DNA of 46,318 bases from an uncultured Actinomycetes bacterium (GTDB taxonomy: Bacteria > Actinomycetota > Coriobacteriia > Coriobacteriales > Atopobiaceae): the NCBI GenBank assembly GCA_900314645.1, contig OMWB01000021.1, positions 1 to 46,318 on the forward strand. Reading direction: 5' to 3'. Of the stretch, positions 30,907 to 38,673 are shown in pieces; the stretch's first letter is position 1; the number at the start of each line of letters is the position of its first letter. Both the position numbers and the translations under genes were made by a program. The notes below the pieces were generated by a model. The model was not told the origin of the DNA. It was given only the letters and a program-made list of their open reading frames with translations, and ran no database searches.

Positions 30907-31947
30907 ATGGCCATCGAGAAGAAGGACATCGACTGGGGCAGCCTGACGTTTGCCTATACCAAGACCGACTTCAGCTACGTCTGCAACTGGAAGGACGGCG
31001 AGTGGGGCGAGGACATCCTCACGCCTGACCACACCCTGCAGCTGTCCGAGTGCGCGGGCATCTTCCACTACTGCCAGGAGGTCTTCGAGGGCCTGAAGGC
31101 CTACACCACCAAGGATGGCGACATCGTCTGCTTCCGTCCCGACATGAACGCCAGCCGTATGGCCGACTCCGCGCGCCGCATCTGCATGCCCGCCTTCCCG
31201 GAGGATCGTTTCGTCGAGGCCGTCAAGCAGGTCGTCAAGGCCAACCTCGCTTGGGTGCCGCCGTTTGGCTCGGGCGCTACGCTCTACATCCGTCCGTTCA
31301 TGATCGCTACCGGCGACGTCATCGGCGTCAAGCCCGCGACCGAGTACCAGTTCCGCATCCTCGTGACCCCGGTCGGCCCGTACTACAAGGGCGGCGTCCA
31401 GCCTGTGGCACTGAAGGTTCCCGAGTACGACCGCGCTGCCCCGCACGGCACCGGTAACATCAAGGCCGGCCTGAACTACGCCATGAGCCTCTATCCCAGC
31501 GTGCTCGCCCACGCCGAGGGCTTCGCTGACAACATGTTCCTCGATCCTCAGACCCACACCTACGTGGAGGAGTCTGGTGGCGCCAACTTCCTGTTCGTTA
31601 CCGAGGACGGCGGCCTCGTGGTTCCGCAGTCCGCGACCGATTCCATCCTGCCCTCCATCACCCGTCGCTCGCTCGTGCAGGTCGCTGAGGAGTACCTGGG
31701 CATGAACGTCGAGCAGCGTCAGGTGCGCTTCGACGAGATCGATCAGTTCGTCGAGTGCGGCATGTGCGGCACCGCGGCCGTCATCAGCCCTGTGGGCAAG
31801 GTCGTTGACCTCGAGGGCAACGAGCACATCTTCGGCGCTGGCATGGAGCACGTCGGTCCCGTCCTGGCCAAGCTGCGCGCCACGCTCACTGGCATCCAGG
31901 CTGGCGAGATCGAGGACAAGTTCGGCTGGGTCGTCAAGATTGCCTAA
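30907..31947 (+). CDS. ilvE: Branched-chain amino acid aminotransferase
   Basis: 346 aa; ATG 30907 after CAAGGAGGC. Fold-type IV PLP aminotransferase: KAYTTKDGDIVCFRPDMNASRM, LYIRPFMIATGDVIGV, the PLP lysine in NIKAGLNYAMSLYP, and the end motif VEESGGANFLFV, then QFVECGMCGTAAVISPVGKV. It moves the amino group between glutamate and leucine, isoleucine or valine. Length and motifs match the bacterial 340-370 aa group. It stands alone, with a terminator at 32006-32032. Confidence 0.94.
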   Translation: MAIEKKDIDWGSLTFAYTKTDFSYVCNWKDGEWGEDILTPDHTLQLSECAGIFHYCQEVFEGLKAYTTKDGDIVCFRPDMNASRMADSARRICMPAFPEDRFVEAVKQVVKANLAWVPPFGSGATLYIRPFMIATGDVIGVKPATEYQFRILVTPVGPYYKGGVQPVALKVPEYDRAAPHGTGNIKAGLNYAMSLYPSVLAHAEGFADNMFLDPQTHTYVEESGGANFLFVTEDGGLVVPQSATDSILPSITRRSLVQVAEEYLGMNVEQRQVRFDEIDQFVECGMCGTAAVISPVGKVVDLEGNEHIFGAGMEHVGPVLAKLRATLTGIQAGEIEDKFGWVVKIA

Positions 31948-32005
31948 CGGTTCGCGCGGCGTGAGATCTGGTGCCTGACACCACGTTTCACGACATCAAA
32001 TGTCG

Positions 32006-32032
32006 ACGCGGGGTGCCCCAGGTGCCCCGCGT
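32006..32032 (+). terminator. Terminator after ilvE
   Basis: ACGCGGGG / CCCCGCGT stem (8 bp) with an 11-base loop that itself contains GGTGCC/CCCCAGG symmetry, followed by TTTTG. It lies 59 bases after the ilvE stop. Confidence 0.75.
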
Positions 32033-32067
32033 TTTGTGTAAGGCTGCGAATTGCGGCTTCGCAACGG

Positions 32068-32073
32068 TATACT
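32068..32073 (+). promoter_or_regulatory. Candidate -10 box for hisS
   Basis: TATACT, 39 bases before the hisS ATG, in GC-rich surroundings. No good -35 at 16-18 bp. Confidence 0.35.
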
Positions 32074-32111
32074 AGGCAGTTGCGAGTTCGTACCACGTGA
32101 GGAGATAACCC

Positions 32112-33425
32112 ATGGCACAGAAGGTTCAGGGCACGGAAGATCTGTATGGCGGCTACATGCGCGCGTGGCAGCACATGCTGGATGTTGCGCGCGACCTGTA
32201 CGGTTCCTACGGCTTCGATCAGATCGAGACGCCGGCTATCGAGCAGGTGGACACCTTCGTGCATGGCATCGGCGAGTCAACCGACGTGGTCCGCAAGGAG
32301 ATGTTCCGCGTCTTCTCTGGCGCGCTGCTCCCCGACGTGATGGAGCGCGGTTCTGAGGCACATCTCAAGCCCCGTCAGCGTATGGCCATGCGTCCCGAGG
32401 GCACGGCAGGCGTCGTGCGCGCTGCGGTTGAGAACAACTTCGTGCCGCAGGGTGGCGCGCCGGTCAAGGTGTGGTACGGCGAGGCCATGTTCCGTGGCGA
32501 GCGTCCGCAGAAGGGCCGTCTGCGCCAGTTCCACCAGGTAGGTGTCGAGGTTCTGGGTGCCTCCGACCCTGCGCTGGACGCCGAGGTCATCATCATGCTC
32601 ATGCAGTTCTTCGAGCGTCTGGGCTTCTCGCGCGACGCGCTGATGCTGCGCATCAACTCCATGGGCGACGCTGCGTGCCGTCCTGCCTACCGCAAGAGCG
32701 TGCGCCAGTTCATTCTCGATCACGCCGACGAGATGTGCGAGGACTGTCTGGAGCGTGCCGAGGTCAATCCGCTGCGCGCCTTTGACTGCAAGAATGACCA
32801 CTGCCGTGAGGTCATGACCGCAGCTCCGCTCGCCAAGGATAATCTGTGCGATGACTGCGCAGCACACTACGCGCAGGTCAAGGCCTACCTCGACGAGGCT
32901 GGCGTAGCCTACGTCGAGGATCCGACGCTCGTCCGTGGCCTTGACTACTACACCCGCACGGTTTTCGAGGTGGACGTGGCCGGCTCGGGCGTGGGCGCCA
33001 TCGGCGGTGGCGGCCGCTATGACGGCCTGATGGAGCTTGAGGGCGGCCGTCCGACGCCAGGCATCGGCTACGCCGTGGGCTTCGAGCGCATCTACCTTGC
33101 GCTGAAGGCGCTGGGTATCTCGCTGGAGACTTCTGCCGAGCCCTGTGTGTACGTTGCTTGCACGCCTGACCAGCGCGCCAAGGTGTTCTCCGTGGCGCAG
33201 CAGCTGCGCGCGGCGGGCGTCCGTACCGAGGAGGACTACCAGGGTCGTTCGCTGAAGAGCCAGTTCAAGCAGGCTGATAAGGTAGGCGCCCGCATCTGCG
33301 TGGTGCTCGGCGCCGATGAGGTGGCTGCTGGTGTTGCCACCGTGCGCGACATGGCCTCGCACGAGCAGGTCAAGGTGCCACTGGACGAGCTGGCCGCCTA
33401 CGTTGCGCCGCGTCTGGCCAAATAA
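32112..33425 (+). CDS. hisS: Histidyl-tRNA synthetase
   Basis: 437 aa; ATG 32112 after GTGAGGAG. Class II motifs: AMRPEGTAGVVRA, motif 2 FRGERPQKGRLRQFHQVGVE, the HisA peptide LVRGLDYYTRTVFEV, motif 3 GGRYDGL with GFERI, and a C-terminal anticodon-binding domain (VYVACTPDQRAK ..., GRSLKSQFKQADKVGA). The insertion carries a Cys-rich zinc-like segment (CEDCLERAEVNPLRAFDC...CDDC), usual for bacterial HisRS. It charges tRNA-His and is essential. Its stop is followed after one base by a 53-bp hairpin. Confidence 0.96.
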   Translation: MAQKVQGTEDLYGGYMRAWQHMLDVARDLYGSYGFDQIETPAIEQVDTFVHGIGESTDVVRKEMFRVFSGALLPDVMERGSEAHLKPRQRMAMRPEGTAGVVRAAVENNFVPQGGAPVKVWYGEAMFRGERPQKGRLRQFHQVGVEVLGASDPALDAEVIIMLMQFFERLGFSRDALMLRINSMGDAACRPAYRKSVRQFILDHADEMCEDCLERAEVNPLRAFDCKNDHCREVMTAAPLAKDNLCDDCAAHYAQVKAYLDEAGVAYVEDPTLVRGLDYYTRTVFEVDVAGSGVGAIGGGGRYDGLMELEGGRPTPGIGYAVGFERIYLALKALGISLETSAEPCVYVACTPDQRAKVFSVAQQLRAAGVRTEEDYQGRSLKSQFKQADKVGARICVVLGADEVAAGVATVRDMASHEQVKVPLDELAAYVAPRLAK

Positions 33426-33426
33426 G

Positions 33427-33538
33427 GCGAACGCTGACAGCGGGAAGCCCTTTCCCGTCAACAAAGGCTGGGCCGGCAAGATTTGTTGCCGGCCCAGCCT
33501 TTGTTGACGGGAAAGGGCTTCCCACTGTCAGCGTTCGC
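33427..33538. repeat. 53-bp stem hairpin after hisS (one mismatch)
   Basis: 38 bp (33442-33479 with 33486-33523) pair perfectly around a 6-base loop GATTTG; then one C/A mismatch, and 14 more bp (GCGAACGCTGACAG / CTGTCAGCGTTCGC, 33427-33440 with 33525-33538). It starts one base after the hisS stop and ends 15 bases before the stop of the small minus-strand gene. It serves as shared terminator, but it is far longer than one needs to be. Confidence 0.92.
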
Positions 33539-33553
33539 TTATGTAGGTGCACG

Positions 33554-33730
33554 TTACCAGCGCGAGGCGAGAAGGCCCATGCGGGCGAAGGTCATCGTGG
33601 CGGGGTCGCGATACGAATCGTCACGGCAGATGCCCAGCACGTGATAGGTGTCCTTGCGGTTGCGCTTCGCAGTCTGCTTCTTGGCGGGGGAGTTGTTCTT
33701 GTTCCAAGCGGTGGTTGCAAGCTTGAACAT
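33554..33730 (-). CDS. Small basic protein, 58 aa, unknown function
   Basis: ATG at 33730 (minus) has an ideal GATGAGGAGGATGAC site 5 bases away; stop TAA at 33554-33556. The sequence starts MFKLATTAWNKNNSPAKKQTAKR, then RKDTYHVLGICRDDSYRDPATM, and ends ARMGLLASRW. A basic middle (KKQTAKRNRK) precedes a less charged half, with one Cys. No membrane segment and no family recognised. The upstream gap shared with the LysR gene is AT-rich, in contrast to its surroundings, and has TAATAT on this strand (33781-33790 region). Coding support comes from the Shine-Dalgarno, the codon usage and the convergent hairpin that ends it. It may be a highly expressed housekeeping small protein. Confidence 0.7.
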   Translation of the reverse strand: MFKLATTAWNKNNSPAKKQTAKRNRKDTYHVLGICRDDSYRDPATMTFARMGLLASRW

Positions 33731-33783
33731 GTCATCCTCCTCATCAAATCTGGCGCTTGTTTCTAGATGTCCTTGCTCTTATA

Positions 33784-33800
33784 TTACAATCGTGTTACAA
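33784..33800. promoter_or_regulatory. AT-rich divergent promoter region with TTACAA repeats
   Basis: TTACAA occurs at 33784-33789 and 33795-33800, 11 bp apart (one helical turn), in the 146-bp gap between the small minus-strand gene and the LysR gene. On the minus strand the same segment gives TTGTAATATAAG, a good -10 region. It could be the LysR protein's binding region, which is inference. Confidence 0.35.
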
Positions 33801-33876
33801 CCTACTCTAACTGTTATTTTTGGTATGAATCACAAGATTGTTTTGTGAGATGGTCACGCCGACCAGGGAGGTTTGC

Positions 33877-34821
33877 ATGAACCTTGCCACCATGGACTAC
33901 TTTGTCTCGCTTGCGGAAGAGCGTAGCTTCACTCGCGCAGCCGATCGTCTCAACGTGACTCAGCAGACGCTGTCGGCGCATATAGCGGGTGTTGAGCGCG
34001 AGTTGGGAGTCAGGCTGGTCAATCGCACCGTTCCCCTAACACTCACCTATGCGGGGGAGGAGTTCTTGCGCTATGCGCGGCGCTTCCAGGCGGAGCGCCG
34101 CGAGCTCGAGCAGGAGTTCGCTGATATCGCTGGTGACGTGCAAGGCGTGCTCGCCGTGGGCATTGCCTCGACGCGCGGGCGTCTGCTGATGCCTGACGCT
34201 ATTGCGGCCTTTGGCCGTACGCGCCCGCGTGTGGGCATCGAGCTCTACGAAGATGAGAACGACGAGCTGGTAGAGCTTCTGCGCGAAGGCGCCGTGGACA
34301 TGATGGTGGGCACCGTTCCAGCCAACGCGGCGGGTCTTGAGGTCATCCCGCTTCGCACGGAACGCGTGGCGCTGCTCGTGTCCGACGCGCTGCTGCGCAG
34401 GCTCTATGGCGCGGAGGCGCAGGCTGTGGTGGACGAGGTCGAGCGTACCGGAAGCCTGGCAAGCATGTCCGAAATGCCGTTCTTGCTTCTGGGTGAGGGA
34501 GACGAGCCGGGAGACCTGTCGCGCGCGCTGTTGCGCAGCGCGGGCATTCGCCCAGTGCCCCGTGTGATGTCCAAGAACTCCGAGACGCTGGTTGAGCTTG
34601 CCGTTCGAAGCGTGGGCGCCTGCTTTGTGCCTGAGGATCTTGCGCATGCTATGGCTGACGACGCTTCAAAAGGTCTGCGCAAGGTCTCGCTCGGGGAGGA
34701 AGCTATCATCCCCATCCACGTGGCGTGGCGCAAATCAGGTCACGTGTGGAGCGTGGTTGAGGCGTTCGCCAATCTGTTGGTGGAGCTCTTTGGAGAGCCG
34801 GATAGGGAGCGAGCGCGATGA
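33877..34821 (+). CDS. LysR family transcriptional regulator
   Basis: 314 aa from ATG 33877 (AGGGAGG just upstream; a TTG-initiated longer frame is not needed). N-terminal winged helix: MDYFVSLAEERSFTRAADRLNVTQQTLSAHIAGVERELG, with LVNRTVPLTLTYAG. The effector domain follows (VLAVGIASTRGRLLMPDAIAAF ..., LREGAVDMMVGTVP). LysR proteins often regulate a divergent gene; here that is the small basic protein, across the AT-rich gap. The effector is unknown. Its stop overlaps the next start (ATGA). Confidence 0.9.
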   Translation: MNLATMDYFVSLAEERSFTRAADRLNVTQQTLSAHIAGVERELGVRLVNRTVPLTLTYAGEEFLRYARRFQAERRELEQEFADIAGDVQGVLAVGIASTRGRLLMPDAIAAFGRTRPRVGIELYEDENDELVELLREGAVDMMVGTVPANAAGLEVIPLRTERVALLVSDALLRRLYGAEAQAVVDEVERTGSLASMSEMPFLLLGEGDEPGDLSRALLRSAGIRPVPRVMSKNSETLVELAVRSVGACFVPEDLAHAMADDASKGLRKVSLGEEAIIPIHVAWRKSGHVWSVVEAFANLLVELFGEPDRERAR

Positions 34822-35768
34822 GCGGTCGGCCGTTCACGCTGCTATCCGCAGAGGCACCCACGGCTGAGGGTGCTGGGCGCGCAACGTTTTGCATCAATGA
34901 GCCCACTGAGGCGGCCGCGTTCGTGAGAACCCTTGTGCAGTCGAAGGCCATGGTGACACGTATCTTCAATAACGACCAGCTCAGAGCCCCAGACAACGCG
35001 CCGATTGCCCGGACTGCGCCGCTCGCTTCGGGCGATGAGGTGTCGCTCCAGCTGGTGCCTACGCATGCGCCAGGACCGATGACCGCCGCGCCCGTCACGG
35101 TGCTCTACCAAGACCCATTCCTACTTGCCGTTGACAAACCTACGGGGCTGCTTGTGCATGGCGACGGCACGGCCGCACAGACTCTTACAGCCCGCGTGCA
35201 AGGGCACCTCGTACGGCAGGGGAGTGCCGCGGTGCCCCAGGCGCTCCATCGGCTGGACGTTGAAACCTCTGGCATCGTGCTCTTCTCGCTTGCGGAAGAG
35301 ACCCAGCCCGCCTTCGATGCCCTCATCGCGGGTGACGGACTTACCAAGCGCTACTACGCCGTCATCGAAGGAACGCTTCCCAAATCACGGGACACGTGGC
35401 TCACCATCGACGCGCCTATCGCGCGTGACCGCCATGATGCGCGCCGCATGCGCGTGGGACGCACGGGCAAGCCGTCGGTTACGCTCGTCCGCACGCTTGG
35501 GGTGAAGGGCGGCCGCTCGCTTCTGGAAGTGGAGCTTGGCACGGGCCGTCGTCACCAGATTCGCGTGCACTTGGCGCACCTCGGCTACCCGTTGGTGGGC
35601 GACACGCTGTACGGTGGCGTGCGGGACCCACAGGGACTGCACCTCCACGCGCATGAGGTCCGCCTGACTCACCCCGTTACCGGCGAGAGGCTCTCCATCT
35701 GCGCGCCATTACCCGAGCAGCTGGTCACATTCGGTGGCAACATCGCGCGGACAGGCATTCCCCGATAG
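34818..35768 (+). CDS. RluA-family pseudouridine synthase
   Basis: 316 aa; ATG 34818 overlaps the LysR stop. An N-terminal segment (1-95) reads like a weakly conserved S4-type region (GDEVSLQLVPT). The catalytic core has VLYQDPFLLAVDKPTGLLVHGDG and the family motif HRLDVETSGIVLF, whose Asp attacks the uridine. Also TKRYYAVIEG, GRRHQIRVHLAHLGYPLVGDTLYGG. It isomerises uridine to pseudouridine in 23S rRNA or tRNA; RluC/RluD or TruC cannot be told apart from sequence alone. Translationally coupled to a LysR gene, an unusual pairing. Confidence 0.9.
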   Translation: MSGRPFTLLSAEAPTAEGAGRATFCINEPTEAAAFVRTLVQSKAMVTRIFNNDQLRAPDNAPIARTAPLASGDEVSLQLVPTHAPGPMTAAPVTVLYQDPFLLAVDKPTGLLVHGDGTAAQTLTARVQGHLVRQGSAAVPQALHRLDVETSGIVLFSLAEETQPAFDALIAGDGLTKRYYAVIEGTLPKSRDTWLTIDAPIARDRHDARRMRVGRTGKPSVTLVRTLGVKGGRSLLEVELGTGRRHQIRVHLAHLGYPLVGDTLYGGVRDPQGLHLHAHEVRLTHPVTGERLSICAPLPEQLVTFGGNIARTGIPR

Positions 35769-35852
35769 GCAACGAATCCCAGTTGGCACGCATGGTATAG
35801 TCAAGGCACATCTATCTGCGCTCGGGGAACGCGTCTAACGAGAGGAACTTCC

Positions 35853-37433
35853 ATGGCAGCAAATATGCGTGGTGTGTACACCAACCTCACCGAGATTCGC
35901 CGCAGGGTGTTTAGCGAGGTTGCCAGGATCATATATGAGCTGGGAAGCAACCCCGAGAACACCGACGAGGATTTTGACCGCGCCTTTGAGGAGCTGCCGT
36001 ACAAGATTATCCCGGGTGACGTGGCCACCTACCGCGAGAGCGTGTTTCTTGAGCGCGCCATCGTAGCCGAGCGTATCCGCATGGCCATGGGCCTGCCCCA
36101 GCAGGGCGTCGACCGCCCGCGCAGCATCTCTGAGGGCATGGCCGAGGCTGCTGGCCCTGAAACCTACTACCAGCCGCCGCTGATTAACGTCATCAAGTTT
36201 GCGTGCAACGCATGCGAGGACAACGTCTATCGCGTCTCAAGCGCGTGCCAAGGTTGCCTCGCACATCCCTGCCGCGAGATCTGCCCCAAGGGCGCGATTA
36301 GCTTCCGTCATAAGAAGGCGTTCATCGATCACGAGAAGTGCATCTCGTGCGGCATGTGCGCAAACGTGTGCCCCTATCACGCCATTCACCACCACACCCG
36401 CCCCTGCGCCGAGGCCTGCGGCATGAAGGCCATCGGATCTGACGAGCACGGCCGTGCCGATATCAACTATGAGAAGTGCGTGAGCTGCGGACAGTGCCTG
36501 GTCAACTGCCCGTTTGGTGCCATCGCGGACAAGAGCCAGCTCGTTCAGGTCATCTGGTCCATCCTGAGCGGCGAGGAAGTCATCGCTGCGGTGGCCCCTG
36601 CCTTCGTGGGCCAGTTTGGTGGCAAGGGCAACGTGGGCAAGCTGCGCGAGGCGTTCCGTCAGCTGGGCTTCGCGGGTGTCGAGGAGGTCGCCATCGGTGC
36701 CGACCTTTGCGCCATCGAAGAGGCCGAGATGTTCCTCGACGAGGTGCCTGGCAAGATTCCGTTCATGGGCACGTCTTGCTGCCCGGCGTGGTCGTCCATG
36801 GCAAAGATGGAGTTCCCCAAGTATGCGGACTGCATCTCGATGGCGCTGACGCCCATGGTCCTGACGGCGCGCATGATTCGCCAGAACCACCCCCATGCGA
36901 AGATCGTCTTCGTGGGTCCGTGCGCGGCAAAGAAGCTCGAGGCCATGCGCCAGTCCGTGCGCTCTGAGGTCGACTTTGTCCTCACGTTTGAGGAGATGGC
37001 CGGCATGATGGGGGCCAAGGATATTGACTATCTGGCACTTGAGGACGACAACAAGTCCGACTTCGACACGGCCTCTGCCGACGGGCGCATGTTTGCGGTG
37101 GCAGGCGGCGTGGCCAACGCGGTGGTCAATGTCATTCATCGTGAGCATCCCGAGGTTGAGGTCAAGGTCTTTAATGCCGAGGGCTTGAACGAGTGCCGCC
37201 AGATGATCAGGGACGCCATCAAGGGCAAGTATCCCGGCTACCTGCTTGAGGGCATGGCCTGCCCAGGTGGCTGCGTTGCCGGCGCCGGTACGCTGCAGCC
37301 CATCAACAAGTCGACGGCCGCCGTCAAGCGCTACGCCAAGCGCTCGCCGCACGCCATTGCCACGGACAATGAGTTCCGCTCGCTCATCCACAAGCTCGAG
37401 CGCGAGGAGGACGGCAAAACTGCGGAGGACTAA
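35853..37433 (+). CDS. [FeFe] hydrogenase, group B (monomeric, ferredoxin-type)
   Basis: 526 aa; ATG 35853 after GAGAGGAAC. N-terminal Fe-S region: CNACEDNVYRVSSACQGCLAHPCREICPKGA, then two [4Fe-4S] ferredoxin motifs (CISCGMCANVCP at 163-174, CVSCGQCLVNCP at 209-220) with an extra CAEAC between. The H-cluster domain has all three signatures: TSCCPAW (307-313), VGPCAAKKLE (354-363) and EGMACPGGCVAGAG (466-479). Both cysteines of TSCC are present. The GPCxAKK variant and Ala in TSCCPAW fit the group-B branch. It evolves or takes up H2 with ferredoxin. Maturases HydEFG are not in the window. Confidence 0.9.
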   Translation: MAANMRGVYTNLTEIRRRVFSEVARIIYELGSNPENTDEDFDRAFEELPYKIIPGDVATYRESVFLERAIVAERIRMAMGLPQQGVDRPRSISEGMAEAAGPETYYQPPLINVIKFACNACEDNVYRVSSACQGCLAHPCREICPKGAISFRHKKAFIDHEKCISCGMCANVCPYHAIHHHTRPCAEACGMKAIGSDEHGRADINYEKCVSCGQCLVNCPFGAIADKSQLVQVIWSILSGEEVIAAVAPAFVGQFGGKGNVGKLREAFRQLGFAGVEEVAIGADLCAIEEAEMFLDEVPGKIPFMGTSCCPAWSSMAKMEFPKYADCISMALTPMVLTARMIRQNHPHAKIVFVGPCAAKKLEAMRQSVRSEVDFVLTFEEMAGMMGAKDIDYLALEDDNKSDFDTASADGRMFAVAGGVANAVVNVIHREHPEVEVKVFNAEGLNECRQMIRDAIKGKYPGYLLEGMACPGGCVAGAGTLQPINKSTAAVKRYAKRSPHAIATDNEFRSLIHKLEREEDGKTAED

Positions 37434-37436
37434 CCC

Positions 37437-38546
37437 GTGAACGCGTTCTTTCAATGGATGAAGGCGCATCGGCGAGCGCTGATTGTCGCATGCGTCATGT
37501 TCGGCGTGATGGCCACCTGTATGGTCGAGACGTTGTTTGCGTACGACGCATGGGCAACCGATGTTTTTGATCGGTTTAGCAATCTGACGGTTTGGATTTG
37601 GCGTGCCGGCGGTGCCGTGACATGGCCCGTATTCATGTGGTTGTTGCTGCGGCCACATCTGGGCAAGGCGCCTGATGGCCAGAAGGTGCTAGCCATCGTC
37701 TGCGCCATTGCGGCGGCATACGGCGGGTTTGGCCTCTGGGCTGCGTACAAGCTGTTCGAAGTCATGATCACAGCGATCGAAAACGGGGCAGCATTCATCG
37801 TCCCCTTGGTGATGGCGGTGGGGATGGTGCTGCCCTTCACGTACGTCTGGGGCTTCGTGATTCTGTACGGGTGGGGCCGTACGCGCCTCATGCAGCACGC
37901 TGGTGACTATGCGTGGCTTGCTGATTCGGCCATTGCAACCGTGGTTGGACTTTACGTTATCGGAGCGCTCATCTATCTGGCGCTCATGTTCGTCTCCTTG
38001 CCTGTAGCGCTCGTGGCGTCGCCGCTCTTTGCGATTGGTGCAGAAGAGGCCGCGTTTCATGTCATTATGGACGTGTTTGCGGTCGCTATCAGCACCGGGA
38101 ACTTTGCAAGTCAATGGTGGGCGTTCTACAAGGTCGATGAGAACCTTGACCAGCGTGTTGTTGCCGCTCAACCTGCGCCGTATGCGCAGCCAGCGCCTTT
38201 TGTGCAGCCGCAGCAGTATGTGGAACCGCAGCAGTATGTGGAACCGCAGCAGTATGTGGAACCGCAGCAGTATGTCCAGCCGCAGCAGTATGTGGAGCCT
38301 GCATCGTACGGGCAACCACCGCAATATGACCAACCGGAGCAGCATTCGAAGTACGCGCAAAACGCGCAGCCGGAAATGCCGGCACCTACGGTGCCGCAAG
38401 AGGTTCCCGTGACGCCGTCCCCAACGCCACTTCCACGACTGTTTTGCACGTGTGGCCAAGAGCTGACGCTCGACGAGTCTCGCCTTCCTGAATGTGTCGC
38501 AAAGGAGAGCTTCTGTCCCCGTTGCGGCGCGCGCATCGCTCACTAA
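37437..38546 (+). CDS. Multi-pass membrane protein with VEPQQY repeats and C-terminal zinc ribbon
   Basis: 369 aa from GTG 37437, three bases after the hydrogenase stop. Residues 1-240 contain about six membrane helices (IVACVMFGVMATCMV, VFMWLLLRP, VLAIVCAIAAAYGGFGLWAAY, FIVPLVMAVGMVLPFTYVWGFVILYG, VVGLYVIGALIYLALMFVSLPVAL). Residues 250-290 are four to six copies of V(E/Q)PQQY (18 bp each, 38205-38290). The last 30 residues form a zinc ribbon, CTCGQELT...CPRCGARIAH. Function unknown. The tight spacing suggests co-transcription with the hydrogenase. Confidence 0.75.
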   Translation: MNAFFQWMKAHRRALIVACVMFGVMATCMVETLFAYDAWATDVFDRFSNLTVWIWRAGGAVTWPVFMWLLLRPHLGKAPDGQKVLAIVCAIAAAYGGFGLWAAYKLFEVMITAIENGAAFIVPLVMAVGMVLPFTYVWGFVILYGWGRTRLMQHAGDYAWLADSAIATVVGLYVIGALIYLALMFVSLPVALVASPLFAIGAEEAAFHVIMDVFAVAISTGNFASQWWAFYKVDENLDQRVVAAQPAPYAQPAPFVQPQQYVEPQQYVEPQQYVEPQQYVQPQQYVEPASYGQPPQYDQPEQHSKYAQNAQPEMPAPTVPQEVPVTPSPTPLPRLFCTCGQELTLDESRLPECVAKESFCPRCGARIAH

Positions 38547-38559
38547 CTGTCACATTGGA

Positions 38560-38592
38560 CCGTCATGTTGGGGACCATCCCCAACATGACGG
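38560..38592 (+). terminator. Terminator after hydrogenase operon
   Basis: Perfect 15-bp stem CCGTCATGTTGGGGA / TCCCCAACATGACGG, loop CCA, then TTCTTG. 13 bases after the stop. Confidence 0.8.
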
Positions 38593-38673
38593 TTCTTGCT
38601 GGAAAAGAGCCAGAGGGCTATCCTTTAGGTCACTCAAACGAAGCTAAACCCACCACGAAGGGGGAATGCCTCG

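Noticed and set aside
36237..37658. 473-codon minus-strand frame opposite the hydrogenase
   Set aside because: Shadow of a gene with all H-cluster motifs; no homology or start signal.
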